Shown one piece after another: positions 10,266 through 18,830 of a stretch of 59,408 nucleotides of DNA. The notes under the pieces were generated by a model that was not told where the DNA came from, ran no database searches, and saw nothing but the letters and a program-made list of their open reading frames with translations. Positions within the stretch are counted from its first letter, which is position 1. Every line of letters begins with the position of its first letter. Position numbers and translations under genes: made by a program. Source of the DNA: Blastocatellia bacterium (GTDB taxonomy: Bacteria; Acidobacteriota; Blastocatellia; Pyrinomonadales; Pyrinomonadaceae); the NCBI GenBank assembly GCA_003168335.1, contig PMSM01000004.1, positions 1 through 59,408 on the forward strand, given 5' to 3'.

Positions 10266-13200
10266 TCAAAACGAATACTTCAAAGAAATCTGGATTCTAC
10301 GTCCAGACGTAACCGTATTCGTTGCCTGACCAAAACTCGGGGCTTCAAGCAACCTCACGGGAATGCCAAAGTTGGCTCGATTTGGGAGGTTAAAGACATC
10401 GGCCCTGAGAGTCAAGGTTTCTCTGGCCCTAAGATAAATCTTTTTCATCACCGACAAATCGAGTTCGAGGATACTTCCCGCGCGAAAAGTGTTGCGTCCA
10501 ATCCTGCCATCCTGCCCGAAAGGCGCCAGCAAGCTCAAGGTGTTCGTCGTAGTCAGCGCCAGTGGCTGTCGCCGATTGCCCGTCACCGCGATCCCATTAG
10601 TTGTATCCAGCCGATCGGTGAGATTCCCATCCTGGTTTATGTCGATATTCGTATTTACGGTGAATGGCTGTCCGGTTTGGAAACGGCCCGTGCTCGCGAT
10701 TTCGACTCCTTTGAAGATTGTTCGGGCGAATTTGCTTTTGTAACTTGTTGGAAACTGATAGTTGAGGTTGTACGCCAGCCGGTGACGGGCATCGAAGTTC
10801 GCCGGGCCCCATTCACCAGCGAACGTTAAACTGTTCTGCGGCAAGGCGAACGAACCCGCTAAATCGAACACGTCTGAAACATCATCCGACGCTTTAGACA
10901 ATGTATAGGCCACCTGATACTGCAGCGATCGCTGGAACCGGCCGCGGAGTTGTAGCTGCAAACTGTCATAGCGCGAACTGCCAATCGTCTCAAATCTGCT
11001 GAGCCCGCCTAATCCGGCAACCGGGCGCGCCGGCGAGGAAACCCGCCCGAGAAAAATAGGCACATTAGGTATGCCCGCATTGATCAGGTCAGTGGGAACC
11101 AGATTTAGGGCCGGCCCCAAATTAGGCGTGGTGAAGCGCAACAGGTGGCTCCCTGACGTGCCAACATAAGCTGCTGAAAAAACGAGATCCATTGAGAGTT
11201 GCTGCTCAACCGTAAACGCATAATGCTGCGCCGAAGGCATTTCCAAACGACGCGCCGGGAGCGTGGGGCTGATTGCCCCCGGAAAAAATGCCAGCAAATC
11301 GGGAAGCAAAGTCTGCACATTAAGTTGAGGATTTAGCCGGTTAAGCGTTCCCGGGGCAACGAGCGGAATTGCGAGATTGCCAAACGTCGTGTTGGCTGGA
11401 TTAAAAAGCTCAAGAAAAGTTTGGTTCTGAACTGAAGAGAATGGCCCGCCACCGAAGTTGAGAGTGAAGAACGACGGAAAGACGTTGCGCGATTGGCTCA
11501 CCACTGCGCCGAGAATCTGATCGTAAAAAATTCCATAGCCACCGCGGAGGACAGTTACTCGCTTCTGGCCAAACGGGTGCATTGAATAGGCTATGCCAAC
11601 TCGGGGAGCAAAGTTATTCCGGTCGGGATCGAATATTTTCGTTCGGCCGTCAACAAAACCTCGCAACCCTGGAGCGAGATTCAACAGTGGGCTATTGAAA
11701 CTATTCTCAATCAGTGAGTGGACTTCTCGCGCGGGTGTGTTGTACTCATATCGCACCCCGAACGACAGCGAGAGCTTGCGGCCCAGGCGCATTTCATCCT
11801 GGGCGAAAAAGTTGAGCTGATAGAAGCGCAGGCCGATCTCGTCGGGACCGCCCGTGCTGAGGGTCAGAAACAGATTATTAGGCGCGTCGATGGCAGCCAG
11901 GTCCACGGCTCTGATGATCGGATTCGGATCGTTAGCTGTCGGAAAGCGCGGCACCCCGTTCGCGTCAAAGATCAGCCGCGGAGATCCGTTGAACGTGACC
12001 AGGGGCCGATTGTTGCGAGGCAGCTCGCTGTTCAATTCGGTGCGGCGATTATCGGTACCAAAGGTAAAGCTGTGCTTTCCTGCGCGCAGGGTTAGTTGAT
12101 CAGCTAACTGGTAAGTGTTGTTTACGCGACGCTGCGGAAAGTTGAAGACATCCACACCCAGCGGACTGAAGCCACCGACGACGACCTGTCCAATTGACCC
12201 TATTTCTTCTTCCACGGTGATGGGTTGTCTAACATAAATCACCGGCCCGGTATTCGCGATTCCCACCGCGGCAGGCGCTGTCATGTTTACGAATTCGGCC
12301 GAGTTCAATAAGAAGGGGGCTTGAGGAAAAGCCAGACTGGGGACCTGGAACTGCGTATCACGAACTTCGTCGAACCTGAGCCTGGTTCGTCCGTACGACA
12401 GGCGCAACTGATTGAAAGCGGATCGAGAGTCAGCAGCGCTCAGTTTGCTGTTCAGAAAAAAGGAAAAGTTTTGTGTCCGAATCTGTGGTTTCAGCGTCGA
12501 GAAGATTGCACCACCCGTTACCGGAATTTCGCGCCAGTCATTGGTGAAGTTATAACGTCCCGTCACCGATTGTTCCTTCCCGCTGATTTTGAAGTTGTCG
12601 TCAATCTTTCCGGAGAACACACTGCCGCGCGCACTAGCCGGCAACACCTGAGTGAAAGTATTTACGCCGTAGACGCCGCCGGGATTATTAGCAAAGGGGA
12701 AGAGACTGAAGATGGCGCTTCCATTTACGCTGGTGGGAAAGAATGAGGTAGGCAGGCTCGTGAAAGGATCCTGAAAGATTCCCGTTGCGCCAGTTCCAAA
12801 AGCGCCTCGCTGCCCAACCGTCGGGACCGCAAAACTCTCTTCACTCGTGGCATTAGTAATTTCCCGCTCAAACGACACGAAAAAAAATGTTCTTTGCTTC
12901 CGCAGCGGACCTCCAAGGACAAATCCGAACTGGCCAAAGGTGAACGAATCCTCGTCGCCGCTCTGGTTCCTTACCGTCAGTGGCTGCTGACTGAGCACCG
13001 CTCCAAACACATTTCTGGTCTGAATCAGCACATCCTGATTGTTGGCGCGCACCGTGCTGACTGCATTCCCAAAATTTGTATCAAAGAAGTTTCGAGCATT
13101 CAGTTGACTGGAGTTGAATGTGCCGTAGACAGTCCCGTGGATCTTACTTCCGCCCGACCTCGAAACAGCGTTGACCTGTCCGCCAAGATTCCTGCCGAAC

Positions 13201-14003
13201 TGCGCGGGCGCAAGCAGAGTGATGACCTGATACTCCTGGATCGACTCGATCGGCTGAGGGATGAGCGCGACGAAGCCCTGCCTTCTTACCCCGATGTCTT
13301 CGTCATTGTTGTCTGAGCCGTCGACTGTGAAATTATTTGCCCGCGAGCGCAAACCATTGACGGCGAACTGTCCCGCTGAACCGACACCGGCGCCTACGCC
13401 GGGACCGGCCACACTTCCCAACGTTTGCGGTGGTGGGGCTACGCCCGGCAAGAACAGCGCCAGTTCGTCGAACGTCTGTGTTACCGTGATGCCACCGAGC
13501 GGAAGCGCGACAATTTCTTCCTCAGCAAATGATCCGCTGCGGCGGCCATCGGTTCGGTTAATGTTCGATCGAATGTCAGTGTCGGCTACGGTAAGCGCGG
13601 GCGTGGCAGCGGGCACTGGTGTTCCCGGGGCCGCCGCGGGATCGAGCGATACCGGTACGGGCACGACTTCGCCTGTGTATGTGATTCTGAGGCGCTGAGG
13701 TACCTCACGAGTTTGATAACCCGGCATAGAAACACGAACGAGATAGTCTCCGGGTATTAGCAATCCCTGGAAGAAACGACCGCGGTAGTCTGTTTGAAGT
13801 CTGAAAACGATGCCCGTTTGTTGGTTGACGATCTCAACATTCGCCCCCTTGAGGGGCACTCCAGTCTGGCTGTTACTGACCGTTCCCTCGAAGGCGCCGG
13901 TGACAGTGTCCTGGGCGTGAATGGAGCCTGATGTCCCGAGGACTAGCAAAACCACCGCTACCAGCAATAGGCATTGAGTTATGAGGGGTGAGATGACCAA
14001 CAC
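10266..14003 (-). CDS. TonB-dependent receptor, Oar-like with carboxypeptidase-like domain
   Basis: The 1245-residue outer-membrane receptor begins with a signal peptide (residues 1-30, cleavage near IHA-QD). A carboxypeptidase-regulatory-like domain follows at about 33-115 (EGTVSNSQTGVPLKGANVEI), then a plug at about 165-290 (FAVNGLRSRANNFTVDGSDN, GGQVNAVSRSGG). The rest is a large beta-barrel rich in aromatic-ended strands, ending RRIQISLKYSF, with the C-terminal Phe expected for BAM-dependent insertion. Length and layout match the Oar/CirA-like receptors that are abundant in Acidobacteriota and often linked to glycan or peptide uptake. The substrate cannot be read from sequence. It stands alone on the minus strand, with about 290 bases to the giant protein downstream and more than 300 bases upstream. 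A TPR-TonB protein at 15.4-16.4 kb could belong to the energising system. Confidence 0.9.
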   Translation of the reverse strand: MLVISPLITQCLLLVAVVLLVLGTSGSIHAQDTVTGAFEGTVSNSQTGVPLKGANVEIVNQQTGIVFRLQTDYRGRFFQGLLIPGDYLVRVSMPGYQTREVPQRLRITYTGEVVPVPVSLDPAAAPGTPVPAATPALTVADTDIRSNINRTDGRRSGSFAEEEIVALPLGGITVTQTFDELALFLPGVAPPPQTLGSVAGPGVGAGVGSAGQFAVNGLRSRANNFTVDGSDNNDEDIGVRRQGFVALIPQPIESIQEYQVITLLAPAQFGRNLGGQVNAVSRSGGSKIHGTVYGTFNSSQLNARNFFDTNFGNAVSTVRANNQDVLIQTRNVFGAVLSQQPLTVRNQSGDEDSFTFGQFGFVLGGPLRKQRTFFFVSFEREITNATSEESFAVPTVGQRGAFGTGATGIFQDPFTSLPTSFFPTSVNGSAIFSLFPFANNPGGVYGVNTFTQVLPASARGSVFSGKIDDNFKISGKEQSVTGRYNFTNDWREIPVTGGAIFSTLKPQIRTQNFSFFLNSKLSAADSRSAFNQLRLSYGRTRLRFDEVRDTQFQVPSLAFPQAPFLLNSAEFVNMTAPAAVGIANTGPVIYVRQPITVEEEIGSIGQVVVGGFSPLGVDVFNFPQRRVNNTYQLADQLTLRAGKHSFTFGTDNRRTELNSELPRNNRPLVTFNGSPRLIFDANGVPRFPTANDPNPIIRAVDLAAIDAPNNLFLTLSTGGPDEIGLRFYQLNFFAQDEMRLGRKLSLSFGVRYEYNTPAREVHSLIENSFNSPLLNLAPGLRGFVDGRTKIFDPDRNNFAPRVGIAYSMHPFGQKRVTVLRGGYGIFYDQILGAVVSQSRNVFPSFFTLNFGGGPFSSVQNQTFLELFNPANTTFGNLAIPLVAPGTLNRLNPQLNVQTLLPDLLAFFPGAISPTLPARRLEMPSAQHYAFTVEQQLSMDLVFSAAYVGTSGSHLLRFTTPNLGPALNLVPTDLINAGIPNVPIFLGRVSSPARPVAGLGGLSRFETIGSSRYDSLQLQLRGRFQRSLQYQVAYTLSKASDDVSDVFDLAGSFALPQNSLTFAGEWGPANFDARHRLAYNLNYQFPTSYKSKFARTIFKGVEIASTGRFQTGQPFTVNTNIDINQDGNLTDRLDTTNGIAVTGNRRQPLALTTTNTLSLLAPFGQDGRIGRNTFRAGSILELDLSVMKKIYLRARETLTLRADVFNLPNRANFGIPVRLLEAPSFGQATNTVTSGRRIQISLKYSF

Positions 14004-14614
14004 AAAATCTCTCTAAACAGTCAACAAGAACCCTCTAGAGCCAAATCAACTTGTTAGCTAATTCTCAGTCCGGGGCTAGAACTTCATTAACATCATCGTT
14101 ACCCTAACAACCCTGCTCCTCTACTTGGTGTTTGAGAGAGCGCGTGAGGTGTCTACAACATACTTGGGCGAATGCTTAACCGATCATTTAACACCCTGAC
14201 CGTTATTGATTGTCCGAGAATATAGTTGAAGTCTGTAGGTTTTGCAAGAGTTGGTTGGTGGATTGGAATTACCTGAAAGTCAACATGTTTGGCATCAAAG
14301 ATCCGGCTATTAAGTTGGACCAACCTCAATGAGTGTTGACCGCACTCGAATCGGATGTTATGAATTTACTGAAGAAATGGAGCGGGCGACGGGGATCGAA
14401 CCCGCAACATCCAGCTTGGGAAAGTAAATTAAGGAAGTCGCATGGTTGGCATGTGTACTTTAGGGTTCAAGAACCGGCTCAACGTTCAGAGTTCACGTCC
14501 CCTCGTGGCAAGACAATAACTTGCATTCGATCCCTCAAGTTGAGAGACCCGCGTAACGCTGATCCTTCTAGTTTTCGCGGCCTCCCATGCGCGCGATTGT
14601 TAGGCACACTGCTT
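14004..14614. other. Intergenic region with a tRNA remnant only
   Basis: No protein gene is supported here. The only recognisable element is a minus-strand tRNA-Gly 3' half at 14378-14422. A 112-residue plus-strand ORF across it (14333-14671) reads the tRNA antisense and then runs into the neighbouring gene, so I do not accept it. The receptor promoter should lie in the part next to 14003, but I could not place convincing boxes. Confidence 0.6.
14378..14422 (-). tRNA. Truncated tRNA-Gly (CCC), 3' half only
   Basis: Read on the minus strand, this stretch gives the anticodon loop TTCCCAA, the 3' strand of the anticodon stem (GCTGG), a variable region, a well-paired T-arm (GCGGG, loop TTCGATC, CCCGT) and the acceptor 3' strand CGCCCGC followed by TCCA with an encoded CCA. 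The 5' half (GCGGGCG acceptor strand, D-arm and CCAGC) is absent: the upstream sequence is AT-rich and pairs with nothing. It is therefore not a working tRNA. 3' tRNA halves of this kind are left behind when an element integrates into a tRNA gene, or when such an island is rearranged. Confidence 0.75.
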
Positions 14615-15133
14615 TTAGAGTGGCGCCAGCTTCTTAAGTTTGCTCAAAACATCTCTCACCCTTATATCTGAGCGCAAATCCTTCCCGAAAGCGATTGTCG
14701 GTGGGTATGCCCTCTCGATCAATAATACATCGGCATCGGCAGCCTGGCTCTGCGCCACCCTATCAACAACAATGACAGGTAGCTCACATGATATCGACGA
14801 CACGCTGGTATAGAACGCACCCGGGTAGATGCGCTCTCCATTGACGACAACAACAAATGGTGTCCCCGCTACGGGAGGACGCGGCAGACGTCTCAAGGCT
14901 TCAAGCTTCAGCCTGATCGCGTGCTTTGAGAAGTCGTAGGCCAGGATGTCGGCCTCGGAAATAATAGGCATACCTGCCAGCGGCAGATTCTTCCACTGTC
15001 CCCGCTGCGCAAAGTCCCGCGCATCAACTGGGCCTGCGATCAGGTGAATTGCAAACGTACTCCGCTGCGGTATGGCGACCGCAGAAGTAACAATCAGGAG
15101 CGACACCACCACCCACAAAGCCCTTGTTTTCAT
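14615..15133 (-). CDS. Small secreted protein of unknown function (172 aa)
   Basis: The protein has an N-terminal signal peptide (about residues 1-20, MKTRALWVVVSLLIVTSAVA) and a compact mixed alpha/beta domain. Readable segments include HAIRLKLEALRRLP, TPFVVVVNGERIYPGAFYTS and PVIVVDRV. The single Cys (about residue 115) makes a structural disulfide within the monomer impossible. I do not recognise the family. The VVVVNGERIYPGAFY segment suggests a protein that presents a loop or small ligand site on a beta-sheet, but that is a guess. It is an isolated minus-strand gene, with about 290 non-coding bases upstream before the TPR-TonB gene. The clear signal peptide and the gene-like codon pattern support it as real. 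Confidence 0.7.
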   Translation of the reverse strand: MKTRALWVVVSLLIVTSAVAIPQRSTFAIHLIAGPVDARDFAQRGQWKNLPLAGMPIISEADILAYDFSKHAIRLKLEALRRLPRPPVAGTPFVVVVNGERIYPGAFYTSVSSISCELPVIVVDRVAQSQAADADVLLIERAYPPTIAFGKDLRSDIRVRDVLSKLKKLAPL

Positions 15134-15420
15134 TGCCCTCCTCGATGTGTGCCAAACGATAAGGACATGTGTGTGAATGTCAGGTCGAGTCTCTACAATG
15201 AGCCAGGTGGCTCAGGAGAAAATCGACGATGACAGTTCAGATTCAACCCTCGGCGCGCCGGCAACACTGATCACAACTAAGACAATGCGTTTGGTGCCTT
15301 GCTTCTATTCCAATCTGAAATAGAAGTCAACAGAAACAGAAAAACGGTAGTGCTGTAAATCTGTGTTGGTGAGCTAAGAATCGAAGACCGCCAGTTCGGC
15401 GCGCGCGGCGGCCTCAAGTT

Positions 15421-16449
15421 TCAGTACAGGGTAAAGTGGTATTCAAGCTGCATATACATGGAAACCGGATGGCCGTCCTTCATCGCAGGATCGAATTTGA
15501 TCAGGCGCGCGGCCTTAACAGCTTGTGTAGTAAGACCGTAGCCCAATGGCCTCGTCACGACAAGGTGCGTTACTTCGCCGTTAGACGCGAATACCGCCCT
15601 CAGCACAACTGGACCTATAACTCCCGCCTTTCGCGCTGCCTCAGTATACCGCGGCTCCGGTTTGCTCAAGATGCGTGCTTTCTGGGTTACGTCTCTTCCG
15701 TTGAAGACTTTCTGATAGTCAGCGTTAGATACTGCTGATGACGTCTCTGTCGCTGGTATGGTAGTTGGCGTCTGAGTTGTGCGCGGGCGCAACCCTTCCA
15801 ACTGCCCGCGCCACGTCTCGGCATCCAAATCATCCGGACGACTCGCTAGAAAGCTTTCCAGACTCGCCGCAGCTTCGGGATACTGTCGCAGGTTGAAGTG
15901 CGCGAAGCTCTTGGTAATTAACGCGAGCGTGAAATTCGGATTGATCTTCAGCGTAGTATCCGCTTCCTCCACAGCCTTCGTAAAAGCGCCAGTTCTGAGA
16001 CTCGCTTCCGCAATCGCATAGTGCGCTTCAGCACTTTGATCGCCCAGCTCCAGAGCGCGCTGTGCGATCGCTATGGCTTTCTCCGGTTCATTCGCGAGGC
16101 TTAACGCGAAGGCCAGTTTTGCATGTGCATCAGCCGAGTCGGGACGGAGTTTGATGAGCTGTTCAAACGCGGGACGCCCACTACCAAAGATGCCCTCACT
16201 ATTGAACGCTAGTCCCAGGTAATACCAGGCATCCGCATCATCCGGATGCTTATTGACGATCTCTCTTAGCAGTTTAATCGCCTGGGTGGCATCGCCCTGC
16301 TTGTAGAGTTGAATCGCGCGCGACGTATCCTGATTTGCCGAGGCATCAGGCTGCTGCGCGTGTACTGTCTGTGATCCACAGATCGGGAAAGAAAAATAAA
16401 GAAGCAAAGAGACAAGAACTAACGCACCGACGTAGTGAGACATACGCAT
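15421..16449 (-). CDS. TPR protein with C-terminal TonB domain (342 aa)
   Basis: A hydrophobic N-terminus (residues 9-28, signal peptide or anchor) is followed by TPR units at about 40-205 (AWYYLGLAFNSEGIFGSGRP, AHAKLAFALSLANEPEKAIA, AHYAIAEASLRTGAFTKAVE). A low-complexity Thr/Pro linker leads to a TonB C-terminal domain at about 258-342 (EPRYTEAARKAGVIGPVVLR...GEVTHLVVTRPLGYGL...AARLIKFDPA). TonB domains contact the TonB box of outer-membrane receptors. The TPR half probably makes the periplasmic protein contacts. This domain pair is common in acidobacteria. It may serve receptors such as the one at 10.3-14.0 kb, although it lacks the usual long Pro-rich TonB spacer. The start is chosen for the hydrophobic segment. 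Confidence 0.85.
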   Translation of the reverse strand: MRMSHYVGALVLVSLLLYFSFPICGSQTVHAQQPDASANQDTSRAIQLYKQGDATQAIKLLREIVNKHPDDADAWYYLGLAFNSEGIFGSGRPAFEQLIKLRPDSADAHAKLAFALSLANEPEKAIAIAQRALELGDQSAEAHYAIAEASLRTGAFTKAVEEADTTLKINPNFTLALITKSFAHFNLRQYPEAAASLESFLASRPDDLDAETWRGQLEGLRPRTTQTPTTIPATETSSAVSNADYQKVFNGRDVTQKARILSKPEPRYTEAARKAGVIGPVVLRAVFASNGEVTHLVVTRPLGYGLTTQAVKAARLIKFDPAMKDGHPVSMYMQLEYHFTLY

Positions 16450-16545
16450 ACGGCTTCTCCTGTGCGCCGGGATAAACCGGCCAAAAGATCCTGGTTGGGA
16501 ACGTGGAGTTGAGAGGGTTTGTAGACATTGGGAAAGATTCTTATA

Positions 16546-16719
16546 TCACTGATCGACTTGACTTGCTATGGTAATGGCTTGCCCAGGTAGTGCTCTATTA
16601 GCTGTGTTGTTTGAGCGTTCCTCAGGGGTCATGCTCGCCGCTCTTGCGGGCCCACGCTTCAATCCACCCCTCCGGCCAAGCGATACGGCGGCCGCGTTCT
16701 TTCGTCGTGGTTTTGGCAT
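16546..16719 (-). CDS. Short basic protein with damaged C-terminus
   Basis: From the ATG ending at 16719 the frame reads MPKPRRKNAAAVSLGRRGG, then a KRGPARAASMTPEERS segment. This is the start of a small basic protein type widespread in bacteria. Its usual continuation after PEERS is a helix such as ..IARKAAQARW. Here the frame instead goes to NNTANRALPGQAIT and stops, so a frameshift or deletion near 16620 has probably replaced the normal end. The function of the family is unknown to me, though the charge suggests nucleic-acid binding. An upstream extension to 16767 is possible but looks non-coding. Confidence 0.5.
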   Translation of the reverse strand: MPKPRRKNAAAVSLGRRGGLKRGPARAASMTPEERSNNTANRALPGQAITIASQVDQ

Positions 16720-16887
16720 GCGGTCGCGCACGATACAGACACAAAGTCTAGCGGATCGGTAGCACAAAAGCCGAGCCTCCTACAAACTGACCTTTAACTC
16801 TCGAAACTGTCCAATAATTGGGAGGGTTGCAACGATGAAAGAAGGCAGGTTGATCAATTCCGAGGTGTTTGGGGCGCGCGTTTCTTG

Positions 16888-17073
16888 TTAGACGAAAGGA
16901 ATTTTGAGGTACCCAAAGATCACCAGCAGAAGGACCACGATTAGGGTCGCAAGAGCGGCCCAGCGAAGCACAAATCGCGGCGCGGGCAATAACGTGTGGC
17001 AAGCGGGACATCGGGTGGCCGTCCCGCTAACTCGACGCCCGCAATCGGCACATAACTTCTTCGGTTTCTCTCT
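16888..17073 (-). CDS. Small zinc-ribbon / single-pass membrane protein, copy 1
   Basis: The product is about 61 residues: a short N-terminal zinc ribbon with two CxxC pairs (LCADCGRRV and RCPACHTLL), then one transmembrane helix (about residues 35-54, ALATLIVVLLLVIFGYL) and a short tail KIPFV. I chose the GTG start at 17073 because the frame-aligned GTG is conserved in the third copy at 21173 and the sequence upstream of it is not conserved. An ATG at 17112 would add 13 residues. Zinc-ribbon-TM proteins of this size are usually uncharacterised membrane adaptors. It is encoded downstream of the MYAKTSP-type gene within repeat unit A, so the two probably form a pair. Confidence 0.65.
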   Translation of the reverse strand, partial: REKPKKLCADCGRRVSGTATRCPACHTLLPAPRFVLRWAALATLIVVLLLVIFGYLKIPFV

Positions 17074-17218
17074 CACGATTGAGCTAAATCCCCCGGGCGC
17101 TACGAAAAACAAGAAAGCTCTGCGGTCAATTGCCGCGATTCCGATTTGCTTGACCGCTCATAACCTTCGCCAGCGGCCTTAATCGCGATCACCTTCCCGT
17201 CGTTGCCCGTCACACTTC

Positions 17219-17434
17219 TTACTCCGCGCTTCGCGATTGTCGCTCATCTTTACTATCCCTGGCACACTCTTGACAGAGCGGGCAAGCAGTCGGCTTTTGA
17301 GACGTCAAGTGCAGAGCTGAAGTCTTGGCTGGGCGATCAATTATTACTGGCACAACGCTCTGGCCGCACAAAGTGTTCGCTTCGTCTGCGGCAAGCAGAT
17401 GGTAAACGTCACTAGGTGAGGTTTTGGCGTACAT
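17219..17434 (-). CDS. Small Cys-rich protein MYAKTSP-type, copy 1
   Basis: A 71-residue soluble protein opens MYAKTSPSDVYHLL, has LCGQSV in the middle and a C-terminal Cys cluster ACPLCQECARD. The four Cys residues (one in LCG, three in CPLCQEC) could bind a metal, probably zinc. The paralogue at 19878-20102 shares the opening, the segment TSALHLTSQKPTACPLCQEC and the spacing, while the tails differ. That pattern of conserved core and free tail supports a real coding sequence. I recall similar short hypothetical proteins in Blastocatellia but cannot verify it here, and no function is known to me. It lies about 145 bases upstream of a zinc-ribbon membrane protein, an order kept in repeat unit B. 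Confidence 0.65.
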   Translation of the reverse strand: MYAKTSPSDVYHLLAADEANTLCGQSVVPVIIDRPAKTSALHLTSQKPTACPLCQECARDSKDERQSRSAE

Positions 17435-17570
17435 CAGGGACGTTTAGGAAACTAGCGGAACGGGCTGGAGAAAACCTTGGTCGCTTCAGCCGTACAGAAG
17501 GCCTTCTTTAGGCAAACGCAATGGACGGCCTCGAATAGACGAGCTCGCCTGTTTTTACGGCACCTCGGCT

Positions 17571-17678
17571 GTCTCCAGCCAAATTCTTTTGACGTGTGCA
17601 AAACTTACTGTCCGGAATATCAATTACGGGACGGCTGGCTAAGCATCCGAGTCATGAAACCCAAAGTAGAAAGATCCA
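17571..17678 (+). repeat. Leader repeat, copy a
   Basis: This is about 110 bases containing CTCCAGCCAAATTCTTTTGA, GTCCGGAATATCAATTACGG, GACGGC and TCATGAAA. It recurs at 17868-17975 and 20238-20342. Copies a and c lead directly into the GC-rich hairpin. It lies upstream of the minus-strand MYAKTSP-type gene. It may be part of a mobile repeat or a regulatory leader; the sequence alone does not decide. Confidence 0.6.
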
Positions 17679-17730
17679 CCAGCGGGGAAGTCGGCAAGTG
17701 TCTAGACCACCCCCAAGGCTTCCCCGCTGG
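17679..17730 (+). repeat. GC-rich hairpin element 1
   Basis: A perfect 12-bp stem CCAGCGGGGAAG / CTTCCCCGCTGG encloses about 28 bases beginning TCGGC and ending ACCCCCAAGG. The same arrangement occurs at 20343-20390 and 20774-20822. It is followed by a second conserved block, GCCACTCTCGAACGGGA. No U-tract follows, so this is not a simple terminator. Confidence 0.75.
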
Positions 17731-17867
17731 TAGCGACGGTCCGCTAATCTCCAGTCGGCCGCCACTCTCGAACGGGAAGCCGGCTTTCGGGCAACCCCGC
17801 TGGCCTGCTCAGCAATATTCCCATTCGTTCAAACTGTTCATGTCTTCTCGGCAGGTCCTGGTTGTCT

Positions 17868-17975
17868 CCAGCCAGATTCTTTTGACGGGCGCAAACCTAC
17901 CTGTCCAGATGTCAATTAGCGAACGGCAAGCTAACCGCCTGAATCACGAAATCCGACATCAAGGAATAACAAGCG
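17868..17975 (+). repeat. Leader repeat, copy b
   Basis: This second copy of the leader block reads CCAGATTCTTTTGACGGGCG, TGTCCAGATGTCAATTA, CGAACGGCAAGC, then AATCACGAAATCCGACATCA and AGGAATAACAAGCGGG. It ends at AAGCGGG without the rest of the hairpin, so it is a truncated leader-plus-hairpin unit. Copy b is closer to copy c (20238-20342) than to copy a. Confidence 0.6.
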
Positions 17976-18051
17976 GGCGATGAGGGGAAGATGAGGGGCT
18001 TACGTGCTGGGACCAAGTCTGACGTAGCTTGAAGTCTGAAGGAGAATTCGC

Positions 18052-18362
18052 CTATTTTAAAACCGTCCTAATGTCCTGGAGTGGCGGCAAGGATAGAGGG
18101 AAAGATTTAGATTTTATTTTTGACTTTGAACAATTCATTTCTTGAAGTTTATCAATGGTTATTATTCCACCGCGGTCATAGTTTGATAAGGCGACAACCG
18201 TATAGTTACCGGAGTCAGGAAACCATTCTAGCGCAGAGCTGACTCCAAGATCACCGCCGGTATGCCCGATAACACGCTTTCCAACTATGTTTTCCAACTC
18301 AAAGCCATATCCGTAATATGTATCGTCAGCAGCGTACTTACGGAAGAAAGCCTTCTTAGTGA
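18052..18362 (-). pseudogene. C-terminal fragment of a beta-lactamase-family serine hydrolase
   Basis: Read on the minus strand from 18362, the frame gives KKAFFRKYAADDTYYGYGFE, LENIVGKRVIGHTGGDLGVS, then EWFPDSGNYTVVALSNYDRG. This is the C-terminal signature of class C beta-lactamase/penicillin-binding-protein-like hydrolases, including the GHTGG motif that holds the KTG-like triad position. The N-terminal two-thirds, with the SxxK nucleophile and YxN, is missing. The sequence ends abruptly at 18362, where a bactofilin fragment starts on the other strand. The tail after DKLQEMNCSKSK also looks degraded. It cannot be catalytic. The short ORF starting at 18297 is a chance start inside the fragment. 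Confidence 0.75.
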
Positions 18363-18773
18363 ACGTTGCGCATTGATGGCCGCTTCTCAGGCCGCATCAC
18401 CTCCCGCGACGGCGAGCTGATAGTGGGTTTCGGCGGTCGGGTGGATGCAAATGTCGACGTTTCAGTAGTAACCGTTCAAGGAATAGTCAATGGCGACCTC
18501 ATCGCTAGCCGGCGCATCGAGTTGGGTCGTGCAGCAATAGTTATTGGCAACATTCGGACGCCTTCCCTGATTATTGCACCAGGCGCTACCTTCGAAGGAA
18601 CCTGTAAGATGGCCCAGCAACCAGCTGGCGTCGAACTTAGCACGCTAAGTGATGGCGCCCATGATGCTCGCCAACCCGCAAGGTTGGGTGCTCAGGTCGA
18701 CCAGGAAGATTTCGATCCGCTTAAAAACCCGGCTCCCGCCGTTGTCACACCGATAACGAATCTCCTTCACTAA
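18363..18773 (+). pseudogene. Bactofilin fragment lacking its N-terminus
   Basis: From about 18366 the frame reads LRIDGRFSGRITSRDGELIV, then GGRVDANVDVSVVTVQG, VNGDLIASRRIELG and SLIIAPGATFEGTCKM. This is the right-handed beta-helix repeat of the bactofilin family (polymer-forming cytoskeletal proteins). The usual start, with a membrane-targeting end and the first beta-helix turn, is absent: an in-frame TGA (18360-18362) comes just before the first conserved residues. Only a TTG at 18366 could serve as start, with no ribosome site visible. The Pro-rich C-terminal tail (about residues 85-135) is intact. A nearby mreB fragment suggests an ancestral cell-shape locus, or debris drawn from one. 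I call it broken. A shortened working form is possible but less likely. Confidence 0.75.
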
Positions 18774-18830
18774 GAGCTAATCTTGAGGATTGTTACCCGC
18801 ACGTCCTTCCTTGAGTGATAGGAGCGAAAC

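Larger units (their letters stand above)
16844..17840. repeat. Direct repeat unit A (about 1 kb)
   Basis: This segment is a diverged duplicate of 19517-20505 in the same orientation. Both begin with a block starting GGCAGGTT and continuing (after a few bases) AATTCCGAGGTG. Each then carries the 3' end of a zinc-ribbon membrane protein, an MYAKTSP-type protein, a leader block containing TCTTTTGAC or TCCTTTTGACC, a GC-rich hairpin, and a shared end around AATATTCCCATTCGTTC. The two copies are almost equal in length. Together they bracket a stretch of broken genes. Confidence 0.75.

Noticed and set aside
14333-14671. 112-residue plus-strand ORF
   Set aside because: It reads a tRNA-Gly 3' half antisense (SGRRGSNPQHP is a known false translation) and overlaps the end of the secreted protein gene.
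17477-17983. 168-residue plus-strand ORF
   Set aside because: It runs across the leader repeats and hairpin; similarity to ORFs at 20190 and 20514 comes from repeat DNA and not from protein conservation.
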